Counted from the first letter of the stretch, positions 8,299 to 18,095 are shown. The stretch is 64,000 bases of DNA from Sphingomonadales bacterium (GCA_025362295.1 JANYGX010000012.1:62001-126000), one strand, 5' to 3'. Numbers and translations are program-made. The notes: generated by a model not told the origin, from the sequence alone.

Positions 8299-11007
8299 AT
8301 GTCAAAAATGCTCATCGATGCCCGCCACCCGGAAGAAACCCGCGTGGTGGTGCTGCGCGGCAACCGGATTGAAGAATTCGATTTTGAAGCCGAAGCCAAA
8401 CGCCAGCTTAAAGGCAACATCTATCTCGCCAAGGTCACCAGAGTAGAACCTTCGTTGCAGGCAGCGTTTGTCGAATACGGCGGCAACCGCCATGGATTTT
8501 TACCGCTGTCGGAAATTCATCCGGACTATTATCAAATTCCGCAGGCAGACCGCGATGCACTGCTGCAAGCCGAGCGCGACGCCCATGTGACGCGCGATGC
8601 GCATCACGATGATGAAGACGATGATCATCTGGAAGATATGTCTGACGAGGCACTGGTCGCCGAAGCGATACAACACGCTGAGGATCACCAGAACGCAGAT
8701 ACCATGGAAGACACAGCCGAAAATATCAGCACGGATGACGGCGATGTGAATTTAACTGACGCAGATCACGGCAGTGCAGATCTTGGCAGTGCGGATCTCG
8801 ATAGTTTGGATCACAGTGGGGTGGAGCCTGAGACTGTACAAGACCGACCAGCCGAGATCACCGAAGTTGGCGCCTCCGATGAGGCCGAAGCAGAAGCTGC
8901 ACGTCGTCGCCGCACGTTGCTGCGCCGTCACTATAAAATTCAGGAAGTTATTCGCCGTCGTCAGATTTTGCTTGTGCAGGTTGTGAAAGAGGAACGCGGC
9001 GGCAAAGGTGCTGCACTTACAACCTACATGAGTCTTGCAGGTCGTTATTCCGTGCTGATGCCCAACACCACCAACTCTGGTGGTATCAGCCGCAAGATTG
9101 CCCAGTCCACCGACAGGCGCCGGCTGAAGGAAATCATGAGTGATCTGCAGCTGCCGATGGGCATGGGCTGCATCATTCGCACAGCCGGTTTGAAGCGTAC
9201 GAAAGTTGAAATCCGGCGCGACTTTGATTATCTGACCCGGTTGTGGGACGAAATTCGTGAAACCACCATGCACTCGGAAGCGCCAGCGCTGGTCTATGAG
9301 GATTCAAGCCTCGTCAAGCGTGCTATCCGCGATATCTACAACAAGGATATCGATGAGGTTATTGTTGACGGTGAGCCCGGCTACCGCGCTGCTAAAGACT
9401 TCATGCGCCTGCTGATGCCAAGCCATGCCAAGCGCGTGCAGCTCTACCGTGAACCGGCACCACTGTTTCAGCGCTATCAGGTCGAGGCGCAGCTGGAGAC
9501 CATGTATCATCCAACGGTGCAGCTGAAGTCAGGTGGCTACATCGTCATCAACCCGACAGAAGCCCTAGTCTCCATCGATATCAACTCGGGCCGCTCAACC
9601 AAAGAACATAACATCGAAGAAACGGCAGTGAAAACCAACTGCGAGGCGGCGGATGAAATCGCGCGTCAGCTGCGTCTGCGCGACATGGCGGGTCTGGTGG
9701 TGATTGACTTCATCGACATGGATGAAAACCGCAATATCAAAACCGTTGAGCGGCGCTTGAAGGAGGCGCTCAAAAACGACCGGGCGCGTATTCAGGTAGG
9801 CCGTATTTCAAATTTTGGCTTGATGGAAATGTCACGCCAGCGCCTGCGCACCGGCGTGCTTGAAGCATCCACCCACGTTTGCCCAACCTGCACCGGGGCG
9901 GGCTTTGTCCGCTCGGTGCCATCATCCGCATTGTTTGCCTTGCGTGGTCTTGAAGATGAGGCTGGCAAAGGCCGCGCTTCTGAGCTGACACTCAAAGTGC
10001 CCGCCGATGTGGCGATTTATATTCTGAATAACAAACGGGTAGAGATTGCTGATGTTGAAACCCGCTGCGGTGTTACGGTCGAGGTGCAACCCAGCGCCAC
10101 GCTGATGGCGCCTGAATTTGAAATTGATCGCGCGGGTGGTCCGCCAACGGTGCCGCCAGCGGCCATGCTTGCCCCGATGCCAATCGAACCTGAAGATGAC
10201 ATACCTGATGACATCGATGACGAAGAGATCGCCGACACGTCAGAGCGTGAAGACGATGACAGGGATGATGCCGACAGCAGTGCAGCCAAGCGCGATACAC
10301 AGCGCGCCGATCGCGACGGGGATGGCAATCGCGGTCGCAAGCGCCGTCGCCGCAAGCGTCGTGGCGGGCGCGACCATGATGAAACCAAAACGGACGGCGA
10401 ACAGCCCGTTGCAGCGGATAGCGCTAACGGCAATGAAACCGTAGCCGCTCCCCCGCTGGATGGTGATGGTGCCTCTGATGGTGAGGGTGGTGAGGGCGTT
10501 TCAACAGCTGAGGTGCCCGGTGATGATGCTGAAGCCGAAAATCCCCGCCGTCGTCGCCGTGGCAGGCGCGGTGGCCGCAATCGCGGTAAATCAGACGCGG
10601 GAACTGGCGATGAAGCACAGACGACGTCTCATGTCGCTGACGGTCCTGTTTTGTCTGATGCACAGGATACGCCTAACACTTTACAACCCGCAGAGCTGAT
10701 TGGCCCGGATGCTGATGTTCCAGACGATGCTGCTGACAAACCAAAGCGCGTGCGGAAGCCCAGGGTGAAAAAAACCGATGCGCCAGACTTTCCAACAGAC
10801 GCGTCTGCTGAGATTGCCGTTGAAGCTAAACCTTCGAACACATTGGTTGATGTGCCAGATGCAAAAATGGTCGCTGCACCGGTTGTAACGCCTGATCCTG
10901 TGGTCATAGGCACAACGTCTTCAGAAGCTATTCAGGACGTCGCGCCCGCAAACACAACGCCGATCTCAACCCGCAAAGGCTGGTGGCAACGCACATTCAA
11001 CGGCTAA
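8299..11007 (+). CDS. rne: Ribonuclease E
   Basis: Endoribonuclease for mRNA decay and rRNA/tRNA processing, and scaffold of the RNA degradosome. The ATG at 8299 follows GGGAG. The S1 domain (about 35-225) is split by a strongly acidic insertion (about 95-200) before VIRRRQILLVQV. The DNase I-like catalytic part has VSIDIN (Asp about 426) and VVIDFIDMD (about 467-475). The zinc-link CPTC, which ties the dimer, lies near 527. The C-terminal half is disordered, with two Arg-rich tracts (RGRKRRRRKRRGGRD, PRRRRRGRRGGRNRGK) that should bind RNA. The protein ends KGWWQRTFNG; a GWW tail is the PNPase docking site shown for Caulobacter RNase E. Length 902 aa fits alphaproteobacterial RNase E. Confidence 0.96.
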   Translation: MSKMLIDARHPEETRVVVLRGNRIEEFDFEAEAKRQLKGNIYLAKVTRVEPSLQAAFVEYGGNRHGFLPLSEIHPDYYQIPQADRDALLQAERDAHVTRDAHHDDEDDDHLEDMSDEALVAEAIQHAEDHQNADTMEDTAENISTDDGDVNLTDADHGSADLGSADLDSLDHSGVEPETVQDRPAEITEVGASDEAEAEAARRRRTLLRRHYKIQEVIRRRQILLVQVVKEERGGKGAALTTYMSLAGRYSVLMPNTTNSGGISRKIAQSTDRRRLKEIMSDLQLPMGMGCIIRTAGLKRTKVEIRRDFDYLTRLWDEIRETTMHSEAPALVYEDSSLVKRAIRDIYNKDIDEVIVDGEPGYRAAKDFMRLLMPSHAKRVQLYREPAPLFQRYQVEAQLETMYHPTVQLKSGGYIVINPTEALVSIDINSGRSTKEHNIEETAVKTNCEAADEIARQLRLRDMAGLVVIDFIDMDENRNIKTVERRLKEALKNDRARIQVGRISNFGLMEMSRQRLRTGVLEASTHVCPTCTGAGFVRSVPSSALFALRGLEDEAGKGRASELTLKVPADVAIYILNNKRVEIADVETRCGVTVEVQPSATLMAPEFEIDRAGGPPTVPPAAMLAPMPIEPEDDIPDDIDDEEIADTSEREDDDRDDADSSAAKRDTQRADRDGDGNRGRKRRRRKRRGGRDHDETKTDGEQPVAADSANGNETVAAPPLDGDGASDGEGGEGVSTAEVPGDDAEAENPRRRRRGRRGGRNRGKSDAGTGDEAQTTSHVADGPVLSDAQDTPNTLQPAELIGPDADVPDDAADKPKRVRKPRVKKTDAPDFPTDASAEIAVEAKPSNTLVDVPDAKMVAAPVVTPDPVVIGTTSSEAIQDVAPANTTPISTRKGWWQRTFNG

Positions 11008-11079
11008 TGCATGGTAAGCAAATGCGGCTAGCATAACGTGCGTTTAAGACATTCTTGCAGCCGACGGCCCTCTGCCGGA

Positions 11080-11307
11080 TTAGTGCAACAATCTGCCCTT
11101 GCGCGGCTTCACTGGTGCAGAGTGCAATGCCACCATGGCATGCAAATCCAGCCAGAGTGACAGGCCTTCAGCATCGGCTTTGTCGCGCATGGCGGCAATG
11201 GCCTTGAGGCTGAGGCTGACAGCACGACCAGGCCCCAAACGCTCGATCATGCTGCTGGCGACAGTGGCAACAAGCACCTCAGGGGAAGCGGGTATGTTCA
11301 GATACAT
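11080..11307 (-). CDS. Small conserved-looking protein of unknown function
   Basis: 75 aa, starting MYLNIPASPEVLVATVASSM. It is amphipathic and helix-rich, with no signal peptide, metal motif or membrane segment. The ribosome binding site is weak (AAGAAG about 11 bases ahead). An ORF of similar length lies on the opposite strand, but its start and composition look poorer. Short helical proteins of this kind are common as unannotated genes in alphaproteobacteria. I do not recognise a family. It converges with rne. Confidence 0.45.
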   Translation of the reverse strand: MYLNIPASPEVLVATVASSMIERLGPGRAVSLSLKAIAAMRDKADAEGLSLWLDLHAMVALHSAPVKPRKGRLLH

Positions 11308-11476
11308 GGGCGGCGACTTCTTTTTTTAAAGGTATATGGCGCAGTCGGGTAGTGCCCTGCAGGTTTGCAAAAGTCAGGCCAAACTCTAAAATGTGGCTTT
11401 CTATGGCACGGGCTGATACATACCCGCTTTCAATCGGCAAAATGTGCCGCATACAGCTGAAAGGACAAGCCTGCGC

Positions 11477-12403
11477 ATGGATAGACTGACCGCCATGGAA
11501 ATGTTTGTGAAAGTTGTGGCGGAAAAAAGTTTTTCCAGTGCAGCACGCCAGCTGGGTGTCTCAAAATCCGTGGTATCGAAAGCCGTTGCCGAGCTGGAAG
11601 ACCGGCTAAGCGCCCAACTGCTCAACCGCACCACCCGGCAAATGTCGCTGACAGAGGTTGGCCAAGCCTATCACCAGCGCTGCCTAGGTATCCTTGAGGA
11701 GGTTGATGAGGTCGAGCAGCTGGTCTCGTCACAAGCGCGCGCGCCCAAGGGTTTACTGCGGCTAGCAGCACCAGTCACGTTCTCGATTGCGCACCTGGGT
11801 GGGCCGATATCAAGTTTTCTGAAAGCCAACCCGGATATGTCGGTTGAGCTCGCGCTCAACGACCGCATGGTTGATATTGTTGAAGAAGGTTTTGATGTTG
11901 CCATCCGCATTTCAAGGCGGCTCAAAGACAGCAATCTGATCGCTGTCAAACTGTGCTCCGCGCGCTCGGTCGTGAGTGTCAGCCCGCAGTATCTGGAAGC
12001 GCACGGCGAACCGCAGCATCCACGCGATTTGCTTGGCCACAAGTGCTTGCGCTATTCCAATCTCGGTCCTGCCGAGGAGTGGAGTTTTCTCGACCCGGAT
12101 ACAAAACAAGCTCTTGCCATGCCGGTGTCTGGCCGCATCATCACCAACAATGGTGAAGTGCTGCGGGCAGCAGCGCTCAATGGCGAAGGGATTATCTACG
12201 GCCCCAGTTTTATCGTTGCAGACGATATTCGCACGGGCAGACTGGTGCCCATATTGAAAAAATATGTAGGACCACCGTTCATCATCTATGCCGTCTATCC
12301 ACCCAACCGTCACATCTCGACCAAGGTGCGCCGCATAGTCGATCACTTGCGAAAAACCTGGGGCGAGTTGCCGGAGTGGGAGCGCGATTGTGCCGTCTGC
12401 TAG
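11477..12403 (+). CDS. LysR-family transcriptional regulator
   Basis: N-terminal LysR helix-turn-helix: FVKVVAEKSFSSAARQLGVS followed by KSVVSKAVAELEDRLSAQLL and NRTTRQMSLTEVG (residues about 6-60). A substrate-binding effector domain follows (about 90-300: LLRLAAPVTFSIAHLGG, VDIVEEGFDVAIRIS). It is most like the large subgroup that includes AaeR/DmlR-type regulators (TTRQMSLTEVG). The ATG at 11477 fits the usual MDRLTAMEMF start; a GTG at 11444 in frame is less likely. The gene overlaps hemW by 14 bases, so the two are probably co-transcribed although not functionally linked by family knowledge. The effector is unknown. Confidence 0.92.
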   Translation: MDRLTAMEMFVKVVAEKSFSSAARQLGVSKSVVSKAVAELEDRLSAQLLNRTTRQMSLTEVGQAYHQRCLGILEEVDEVEQLVSSQARAPKGLLRLAAPVTFSIAHLGGPISSFLKANPDMSVELALNDRMVDIVEEGFDVAIRISRRLKDSNLIAVKLCSARSVVSVSPQYLEAHGEPQHPRDLLGHKCLRYSNLGPAEEWSFLDPDTKQALAMPVSGRIITNNGEVLRAAALNGEGIIYGPSFIVADDIRTGRLVPILKKYVGPPFIIYAVYPPNRHISTKVRRIVDHLRKTWGELPEWERDCAVC

Positions 12404-13544
12404 ATCAGGCACACTGGCTGTTTACATCCATTGGCCGTTTTGCGAATCCAAATGCGCGTATTGCGATTTTAATTCGCATGTCCGCGACACGGTTGATCAT
12501 GCGCGCTGGCGGCAGACATTGCTCGCGGAGTTAAACTTCGAGGCAGGGCTCACATCTGGTCATCAGGTCACCAGCATTTTCTTTGGTGGCGGCACGCCGT
12601 CGTTGATGCAACCCGAAACTGTAGCCACACTGATTGATGCCGTGAAAAAACTCTGGCCGACAAACGATAATCTTGAAATCACACTTGAAGCCAACCCATC
12701 CAGTGTTGAGGCAGCGCGGTTCAAGGATTTTGCTGCCGCTGGCATCAATCGGGTGTCGCTGGGTATCCAAGCGCTGGATGACAGGGCTTTGCAATTTCTC
12801 ACCCGCAGGCACGATCTGAAATCAGCGCTTGCCGCGCTGGCAACAGCGCAGGCTATTTTTGATCGTGTGAGTTTTGATCTTATTTACGCGCGCCCTGAAC
12901 AAACGATCGATGCCTGGGAGCAGGAACTGAAACAAGCGCTTGCATTTGGCACCGGTCATCTCTCACTCTATCAACTCACCATCGAACCAAACACGGGCTT
13001 TGCCGGCACCTATAAACGAGGTGGTTTTACGTTGCCAGACGAAGACACTGCCGCAGAGCTCTATACGCTCACGCAGGCCATGACGGCAGATGCCGGTTTG
13101 CCTGCCTACGAAATCTCCAATCACGCCAGGCCAGGTCAAGCATCGCGGCACAATCTCAGCTATTGGGCCTACGATGATTATGTTGGCATTGGCCCCGGTG
13201 CGCACGGTCGCCGTTTGCATCAGGCAACAGCGCGCCTGAAACGACCGGAGGCCTGGCTGGAGCGCGTCGAGCAGCACGGCAACGGTCTTGAAACCGCCGA
13301 GCCGCTGGATTCAAGATCCCGCGCGGAGGAAGCGCTGTTGATGGGTCTGCGATTGACCGTCGGGATTGATGCAGAGCTCTATTATCAACGCACCGGCACG
13401 CCACTCAACGGGATTATAGACCAAAGCGCGCTCAGCGCTTCAATCGATGATGGCCTAATGGTTGCAACACCCAAAGGTGTCACCGCGACAGCAGCCGGAA
13501 GGCTGGTGCTGAACCGTTTGATTGCAACCCTAGTGGGGGCCTAG
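12390..13544 (+). CDS. hemW: Radical SAM heme chaperone HemW
   Basis: Oxygen-independent coproporphyrinogen oxidase-like protein that binds and delivers heme; it is related to HemN but lacks that activity. The radical SAM cluster motif CESKCAYC gives Cys 18, 22 and 25, without the extra N-terminal part and fourth cysteine of HemN. Family blocks seen: YIHWPFC, FFGGGTPSLM, EANPSS, RVSLGIQALDD, GFGTGHLSLYQLTIEPNTG (written here as AFGTGHLSLYQ), YEISNHA and GIGPGAHGR. The GTG start lies inside the LysR gene and follows GGGAG with good spacing. Length 384 aa is normal. In many bacteria hemW follows rdgB; that neighbour is absent here. Confidence 0.93.
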   Translation: MPSARSGTLAVYIHWPFCESKCAYCDFNSHVRDTVDHARWRQTLLAELNFEAGLTSGHQVTSIFFGGGTPSLMQPETVATLIDAVKKLWPTNDNLEITLEANPSSVEAARFKDFAAAGINRVSLGIQALDDRALQFLTRRHDLKSALAALATAQAIFDRVSFDLIYARPEQTIDAWEQELKQALAFGTGHLSLYQLTIEPNTGFAGTYKRGGFTLPDEDTAAELYTLTQAMTADAGLPAYEISNHARPGQASRHNLSYWAYDDYVGIGPGAHGRRLHQATARLKRPEAWLERVEQHGNGLETAEPLDSRSRAEEALLMGLRLTVGIDAELYYQRTGTPLNGIIDQSALSASIDDGLMVATPKGVTATAAGRLVLNRLIATLVGA

Positions 13545-13608
13545 ACGCAGTTGCCTTGCCAATGGAGCCTGAATATGTGGCAGGCGGATATTTTTAATAA
13601 TCGCGTGG

Positions 13609-16600
13609 TCATTTGGCCGCCACGTTTGTGCCGCCCAATGTATTCACCTTGCTTAGGATTGACAGTGTTTTGGTAAGATCGACTTCCAGTGGTGTCGATG
13701 TGTACCCGCGACCGTCGGTGGTCACGTCGACATAAACCCGGTCACTAACATATTTGCCGCCAGAAATTGCCGTGCCTAATGTTGCGTTTCCAGCGCTGTT
13801 TTTCTCGTCAAAGGCAACGATACCAAACTTGTCTATGCGCAGCAGTTTTTTGGTCTTGCCCAGAATATTGAAGTTTCTCACACCACCCTGGCTCACTTGC
13901 GCAAGCGCGCTGGCAAGCTGCACCGCTTCAAGCGGTGATAGTGTTTCAATCGATGATCCAAACAGGATGAGAGACAGGATTTCATCCTGTGGCAACGACG
14001 GCGTTGATGAAAAGCTGATTTGCGGCAGCTGTGCCGTGCCAGCAATGTTAATCAGCGCCTCAAGAGTGTCTTTGGTTGCTCTGTTGGTCACACTCGAACT
14101 TGCCGAGAGTGACAATACAGGGTTGAGTGTATCCTGGCCCTGAAAATTCACTGTCCCCCGATCGACCAAAAATCGCCTGCCGGCAAAATCATACGTACCG
14201 CGAATAAGATGCAGGCGACCGCTGATGGACGGTTTGATGGCATTGCCCCGAACAGTCAGGTCACCACCCCATTCTGAATTGAGTCCTAGTCCTTCAACGA
14301 ACACTTTCTGCGGCGCTGTCATGTTGAGAGCAAGTTCAAATGGTCGTGCAATTCTGTATTTGATAACGGGTTGAGCGCGATTGCCGTTGGCGCCAGCCGT
14401 GCCGTATCGGCTGCTGCGATTGCGTTCTCTCAACTGCAACTCCGGAATGGATTCGCCCCCCGACTGTCCAGCCTTGACCCGCATGCGGTTGATCACCAGC
14501 GGGCCGGAAATTTTGCCGCCATCAGCATCATAGCTTGCCAGCAGCGGGCCGGTTACGGCGAGTTCCAGATCCTCGCGCTTTATCACAGTTGCGTGATCAA
14601 GCGCTATATTGATCGATGCCGGAAAGTTTTTCGCAGCAGACACATCAATATTGCCACCTGCCGTAAAGCTGCCGCCGCCAGACAATTTGCCAGATGCACC
14701 GCTGATGGCAAGCTTTGATCCCTTGAAGCGCCCATCAACGGAGAGGCTAGTCGCGATCAAACCCAGTTCAATGCTTTCGTAGCGGCCATTGGTCATGCGG
14801 AGCGTGCCGTCTAGATACGGATTATCCAATTTACCAGCAAGAGTTGTACTGAGTGCCAGAGGTCCACGTATGTCGTGAGCATCAAGACCGGTTAAACCCC
14901 ACAAAGTGTCTGCGGGTCCGGTGTATGTCAAGCGGCCGGCAAGTGCGCCTGATACAAGGTTGCCACCTCGGTCTCGTGCCACTGTAAAACGCGCGTCTCC
15001 GGATGGTTGACGGTTGACCAGTGCGCTGACAGTGCCCGTGAGGCCGCGATCTCTGAGCGCCAGCACAGTATTGATGTCGAGGGGTTGCGATGACTGGAAC
15101 AAACCTGCCCGGCGCACACGTTTTAAAGCGATTGTTGCATCACCGGCTTTGAGTTTGCTGCCAGCCAACACCAGGTGCGCGTTGCCCGTTGCTGTGCCTG
15201 TCAGGTTGAGATTGGGTGAGACAATATCGAGAAACGTCAAGGGCGTTTCGCCAAGGGTTAGCTGTGCATCAACGCTTTCCCCCACCTTGCGACCGGTTGC
15301 AATAATTGAACCGGTTGCAACGTTGATTTTTGTGGGCCGCAATTGCCATGCATTTCTGTCTTTTTGCAAAACCAGCGGGTTGGCCATTTGTACAGGTTGA
15401 TGTGCCAAAGTGCCATCGAGGGTAGCCGAGAGTGCCAGCAGTTCGGTTTGTGAACCGCGCGTGACAATAATGCCATGACCATCAAAAGGGCTGGCGTTGG
15501 AGCCACGTGCCGTATAATTGAAACTTGCGTTACGCATGGAACCACCGCCAGCCACACTAATCTGGTCGAAATGCGTGTTGCCGATATCTATACCACTGCC
15601 ATTGCTCTGAAGTTTAAGAGTAGGCTCACCCCCCAAAAAACCAGAGCCTATTAGCGTCGCCGCATCAATACTGATATCCTTGCCTCGGAATGTTCTTTCA
15701 AGATTTTTACCCGTCAGATTAAAATTATACGCTTGGCGATTTTGTTCAGGAAAAAGTTTTGCAACAATATTAAGCGCGCCTGATTGATCGCCGGTGGGTT
15801 TGAGTACAACAGACAAATCAGCTTGCCATAACTTTCCCGCCAGCAATGTGCTTTTGCCATCAACTTCAGCTGTGCCTATCCGTCCGGTTATGTTTTCAAA
15901 ACTTGGATTAATGCCCGTGCGCGCATTGGCCGCCAGATTTACTGGGCCAAATTCGCTGTCGCCCTTTAAAACAACGTGCCAGCGCTGCGTATCAATCGGG
16001 GCCAGCTGCGCCGTGACTTTGCTTGCTGTAAAGCCGGCCACATTGAGTTCAGGTGCTGACACATCTGCCGTAATACGGGGTTGCTTGATGGTGCCTTCAA
16101 TGCGAAATATAACCGGCAAAGGTTTGGTCGTTGTAATAGGCGTATCAGGGGCGAGCGCCTTTAAGTTTTTTATCGTGCCAACCAAAGAGGCACTGATCGC
16201 ATTGCCGCGCAGCGATCCTGATCCGGTAAAGTCACCACTGCTGCCAACAAGAGCCAGTTTTTGCGATGACAGGCTGCCATCCTGCCCCAGTTGAATAATG
16301 CCACGAAGTTGCGGCTGATCACCAAGAAACCGTATAACTTCTGCCGGTGCGTGCCAGTTTTTTGTTGTGGCACTTGCTGTGATGTCGCTGATCAGAGCGG
16401 CCGTTCTGCTATCACGCTTTACCGTTCCACGGACGACAACAGGCATATCCCCGAACGTGCCAGTCGCAAGTGGCAGGTTTGCCTGTTGCACAACGGCGGT
16501 TAACTTGCCCGTGTTCTGATTGAGGTTGATCAAGCCGGTCATGCTTGCAAGGTGGCTTTTTACGTCGAGTCCACTGAGTGTTATGTCGCCACCGCTTTGC

Positions 16601-17952
16601 AGGAATTGTCCCTTGGCATTCACGTCTGTCAAATAGCGTGCCAGTGCCACATCGCCTGTTGTGATTGCAGCGGACTTGAAAGTAACATTCAAAGGTTTCT
16701 GCCCTTCCGAATGGTCCAGAGGTTTTCCGGCCACATTTAAACTTACTTTACTGGCTTCAGTTTTGTTTTGCTTGAAGTTGTTTGCTGTAATTTGCAGGTT
16801 CATGTCAGGGTTGCGCAACAAGCCTTCGAGTGATGCTGTGGCGTGCACATTCTTAGCCAACAAACCGGGTTCAAATATGGATAGCAAATGCCCGTCAGCA
16901 TCACTGGTTTTAACAGCCGTGTTGTGCAAACTGGATTTTTCAAGATCAACAGTGGCATTTGCAGAAATATTCATGCCTGCGCCAACAAGCGTCAAAGACG
17001 TTTGCACATTCGGGCGATTGATGGACACCGAGCCAGAGACGTTGGGTGTTTGCATGATGATTTTTTGCACCAGAACAGGCAATGTTACATTTGCCGCCAA
17101 AGTGCCTTTGGCAAATATGACGCCGCTGGTTGCATGCAGTGCAAGATTTGCAAGTGGTGCCGCGGCAATCGAGGCGTTCAAATTGCCATGCCAGTTGGCA
17201 AAACTGCCTTTGCCGGAAATATCAAGATCAAGCCCGGGTTGCCATCTTAGCAAGGCAGCAAGGGCGCCGTTGGCTGGCGCATCAACGCGGGCCTGAATAT
17301 CAAAAATGTCTTTATCCGGCGCTGCGTGAATTTTTATAAAGGCCCGGTCCGGTGCGTCTAGGGCTGTCAGGTCAAGATTGGTTATCAACGCCTGATCGCG
17401 CAGGACGGCATTGCCCTTTGCCGCCAGTGTGAAGGTACGACTGGAAACACCAGGCTCAACCACCAACCTGTCCACGCGCAGGTTGGCAATATTGATGTCG
17501 CCTTTGGGCAGCAAAGGATCGTGCGGATCGCTGGGATAAAAATGCGGTTGTCGCAGCCACCGTGCTGACCATATGTGAAGATCACTGATATCAATTTTTC
17601 GACGCAGCAGGGCCGCTGGTTGCCATATCAAGTCGCCTGCATCTATAACAGCAAAGGTGCCATCCAGATCACGCAATTGAACAGCTTCCATTTGTGATGA
17701 GTCAAACAGGGAGCCGGAAATTTTACCGACCTTGATAGAAAATCCACTTTTGCTAACGCGTCCTGCCAGTCGGTTGGTAACCCAGCGCTGGCCATTCGAA
17801 CTGTCTAGCCACAAGATGCCAGCAAATGCCAGTAACAAAACAGCCGATATAATAGCTGGAATGAGAAAGGCTTTGCGAGGCCGCTTTGGCAGCTGCCAGT
17901 TGAAATCGTCACCGGCAGTCTCTTGGGAGGGATGGTCTGCACGCATGGTCAT
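13609..17952 (-). CDS. tamB: TamB, inner-membrane-anchored lipid/protein transport component
   Basis: AsmA-like bridge protein spanning the periplasm, linked to outer-membrane protein assembly or phospholipid transport. One N-terminal membrane helix (about residues 30-50, AFLIPAIISAVLLLAFAGIL) is followed by more than 1000 residues of repetitive beta-rich sequence. The C-terminal DUF490/TamB domain includes GTYDFAGRRFLVDRGTVNFQ, PQISFSSTPSLPQDEILSLI and LFGSS. The protein ends in a short beta-type tail. Its 1447 aa and intact frame argue for a working gene. The partner gene tamA, normally directly upstream, is present only as a remnant at 17991-18095. Confidence 0.93.
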   Translation of the reverse strand: MTMRADHPSQETAGDDFNWQLPKRPRKAFLIPAIISAVLLLAFAGILWLDSSNGQRWVTNRLAGRVSKSGFSIKVGKISGSLFDSSQMEAVQLRDLDGTFAVIDAGDLIWQPAALLRRKIDISDLHIWSARWLRQPHFYPSDPHDPLLPKGDINIANLRVDRLVVEPGVSSRTFTLAAKGNAVLRDQALITNLDLTALDAPDRAFIKIHAAPDKDIFDIQARVDAPANGALAALLRWQPGLDLDISGKGSFANWHGNLNASIAAAPLANLALHATSGVIFAKGTLAANVTLPVLVQKIIMQTPNVSGSVSINRPNVQTSLTLVGAGMNISANATVDLEKSSLHNTAVKTSDADGHLLSIFEPGLLAKNVHATASLEGLLRNPDMNLQITANNFKQNKTEASKVSLNVAGKPLDHSEGQKPLNVTFKSAAITTGDVALARYLTDVNAKGQFLQSGGDITLSGLDVKSHLASMTGLINLNQNTGKLTAVVQQANLPLATGTFGDMPVVVRGTVKRDSRTAALISDITASATTKNWHAPAEVIRFLGDQPQLRGIIQLGQDGSLSSQKLALVGSSGDFTGSGSLRGNAISASLVGTIKNLKALAPDTPITTTKPLPVIFRIEGTIKQPRITADVSAPELNVAGFTASKVTAQLAPIDTQRWHVVLKGDSEFGPVNLAANARTGINPSFENITGRIGTAEVDGKSTLLAGKLWQADLSVVLKPTGDQSGALNIVAKLFPEQNRQAYNFNLTGKNLERTFRGKDISIDAATLIGSGFLGGEPTLKLQSNGSGIDIGNTHFDQISVAGGGSMRNASFNYTARGSNASPFDGHGIIVTRGSQTELLALSATLDGTLAHQPVQMANPLVLQKDRNAWQLRPTKINVATGSIIATGRKVGESVDAQLTLGETPLTFLDIVSPNLNLTGTATGNAHLVLAGSKLKAGDATIALKRVRRAGLFQSSQPLDINTVLALRDRGLTGTVSALVNRQPSGDARFTVARDRGGNLVSGALAGRLTYTGPADTLWGLTGLDAHDIRGPLALSTTLAGKLDNPYLDGTLRMTNGRYESIELGLIATSLSVDGRFKGSKLAISGASGKLSGGGSFTAGGNIDVSAAKNFPASINIALDHATVIKREDLELAVTGPLLASYDADGGKISGPLVINRMRVKAGQSGGESIPELQLRERNRSSRYGTAGANGNRAQPVIKYRIARPFELALNMTAPQKVFVEGLGLNSEWGGDLTVRGNAIKPSISGRLHLIRGTYDFAGRRFLVDRGTVNFQGQDTLNPVLSLSASSSVTNRATKDTLEALINIAGTAQLPQISFSSTPSLPQDEILSLILFGSSIETLSPLEAVQLASALAQVSQGGVRNFNILGKTKKLLRIDKFGIVAFDEKNSAGNATLGTAISGGKYVSDRVYVDVTTDGRGYTSTPLEVDLTKTLSILSKVNTLGGTNVAAK

Positions 17953-17990
17953 ATATTTTCTTTTTATTAACCCACTCTATTAACGTTTAG

Positions 17991-18095
17991 TTAAAAACTT
18001 TGTCCAACGGAAACATAAATCTGTAGAGGTGCTTCCCGTAATGGTTGTCCCGCTGCCGAAACGAAGCGTCGACGGTTGACAGGTGTTGCAATATT
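17991..18095 (-). pseudogene. tamA: Remnant of tamA (last 34 codons)
   Basis: Just upstream of tamB the minus strand reads NIATPVNRRRF, then APLQIYVSVGQSF and stop. This matches the end of TamA/BamA-type outer-membrane barrels, whose last strand runs D-x-A-x-P-x-N-R and ends (Q)IYxSxGQ(A/S)F with terminal Phe. Position and strand are those expected for tamA. Upstream of this point no barrel or POTRA sequence can be read in any minus frame. An ORF of 96 codons includes it, but its first two thirds do not look like a protein. I read this as a deletion remnant; the homology is by eye. Confidence 0.6.

Noticed and set aside
10017-10580. 187-codon Ser/Pro/Arg-rich frame antisense to rne
   Set aside because: It mirrors the repetitive acidic and basic tracts of the RNase E tail; low-complexity artefact.
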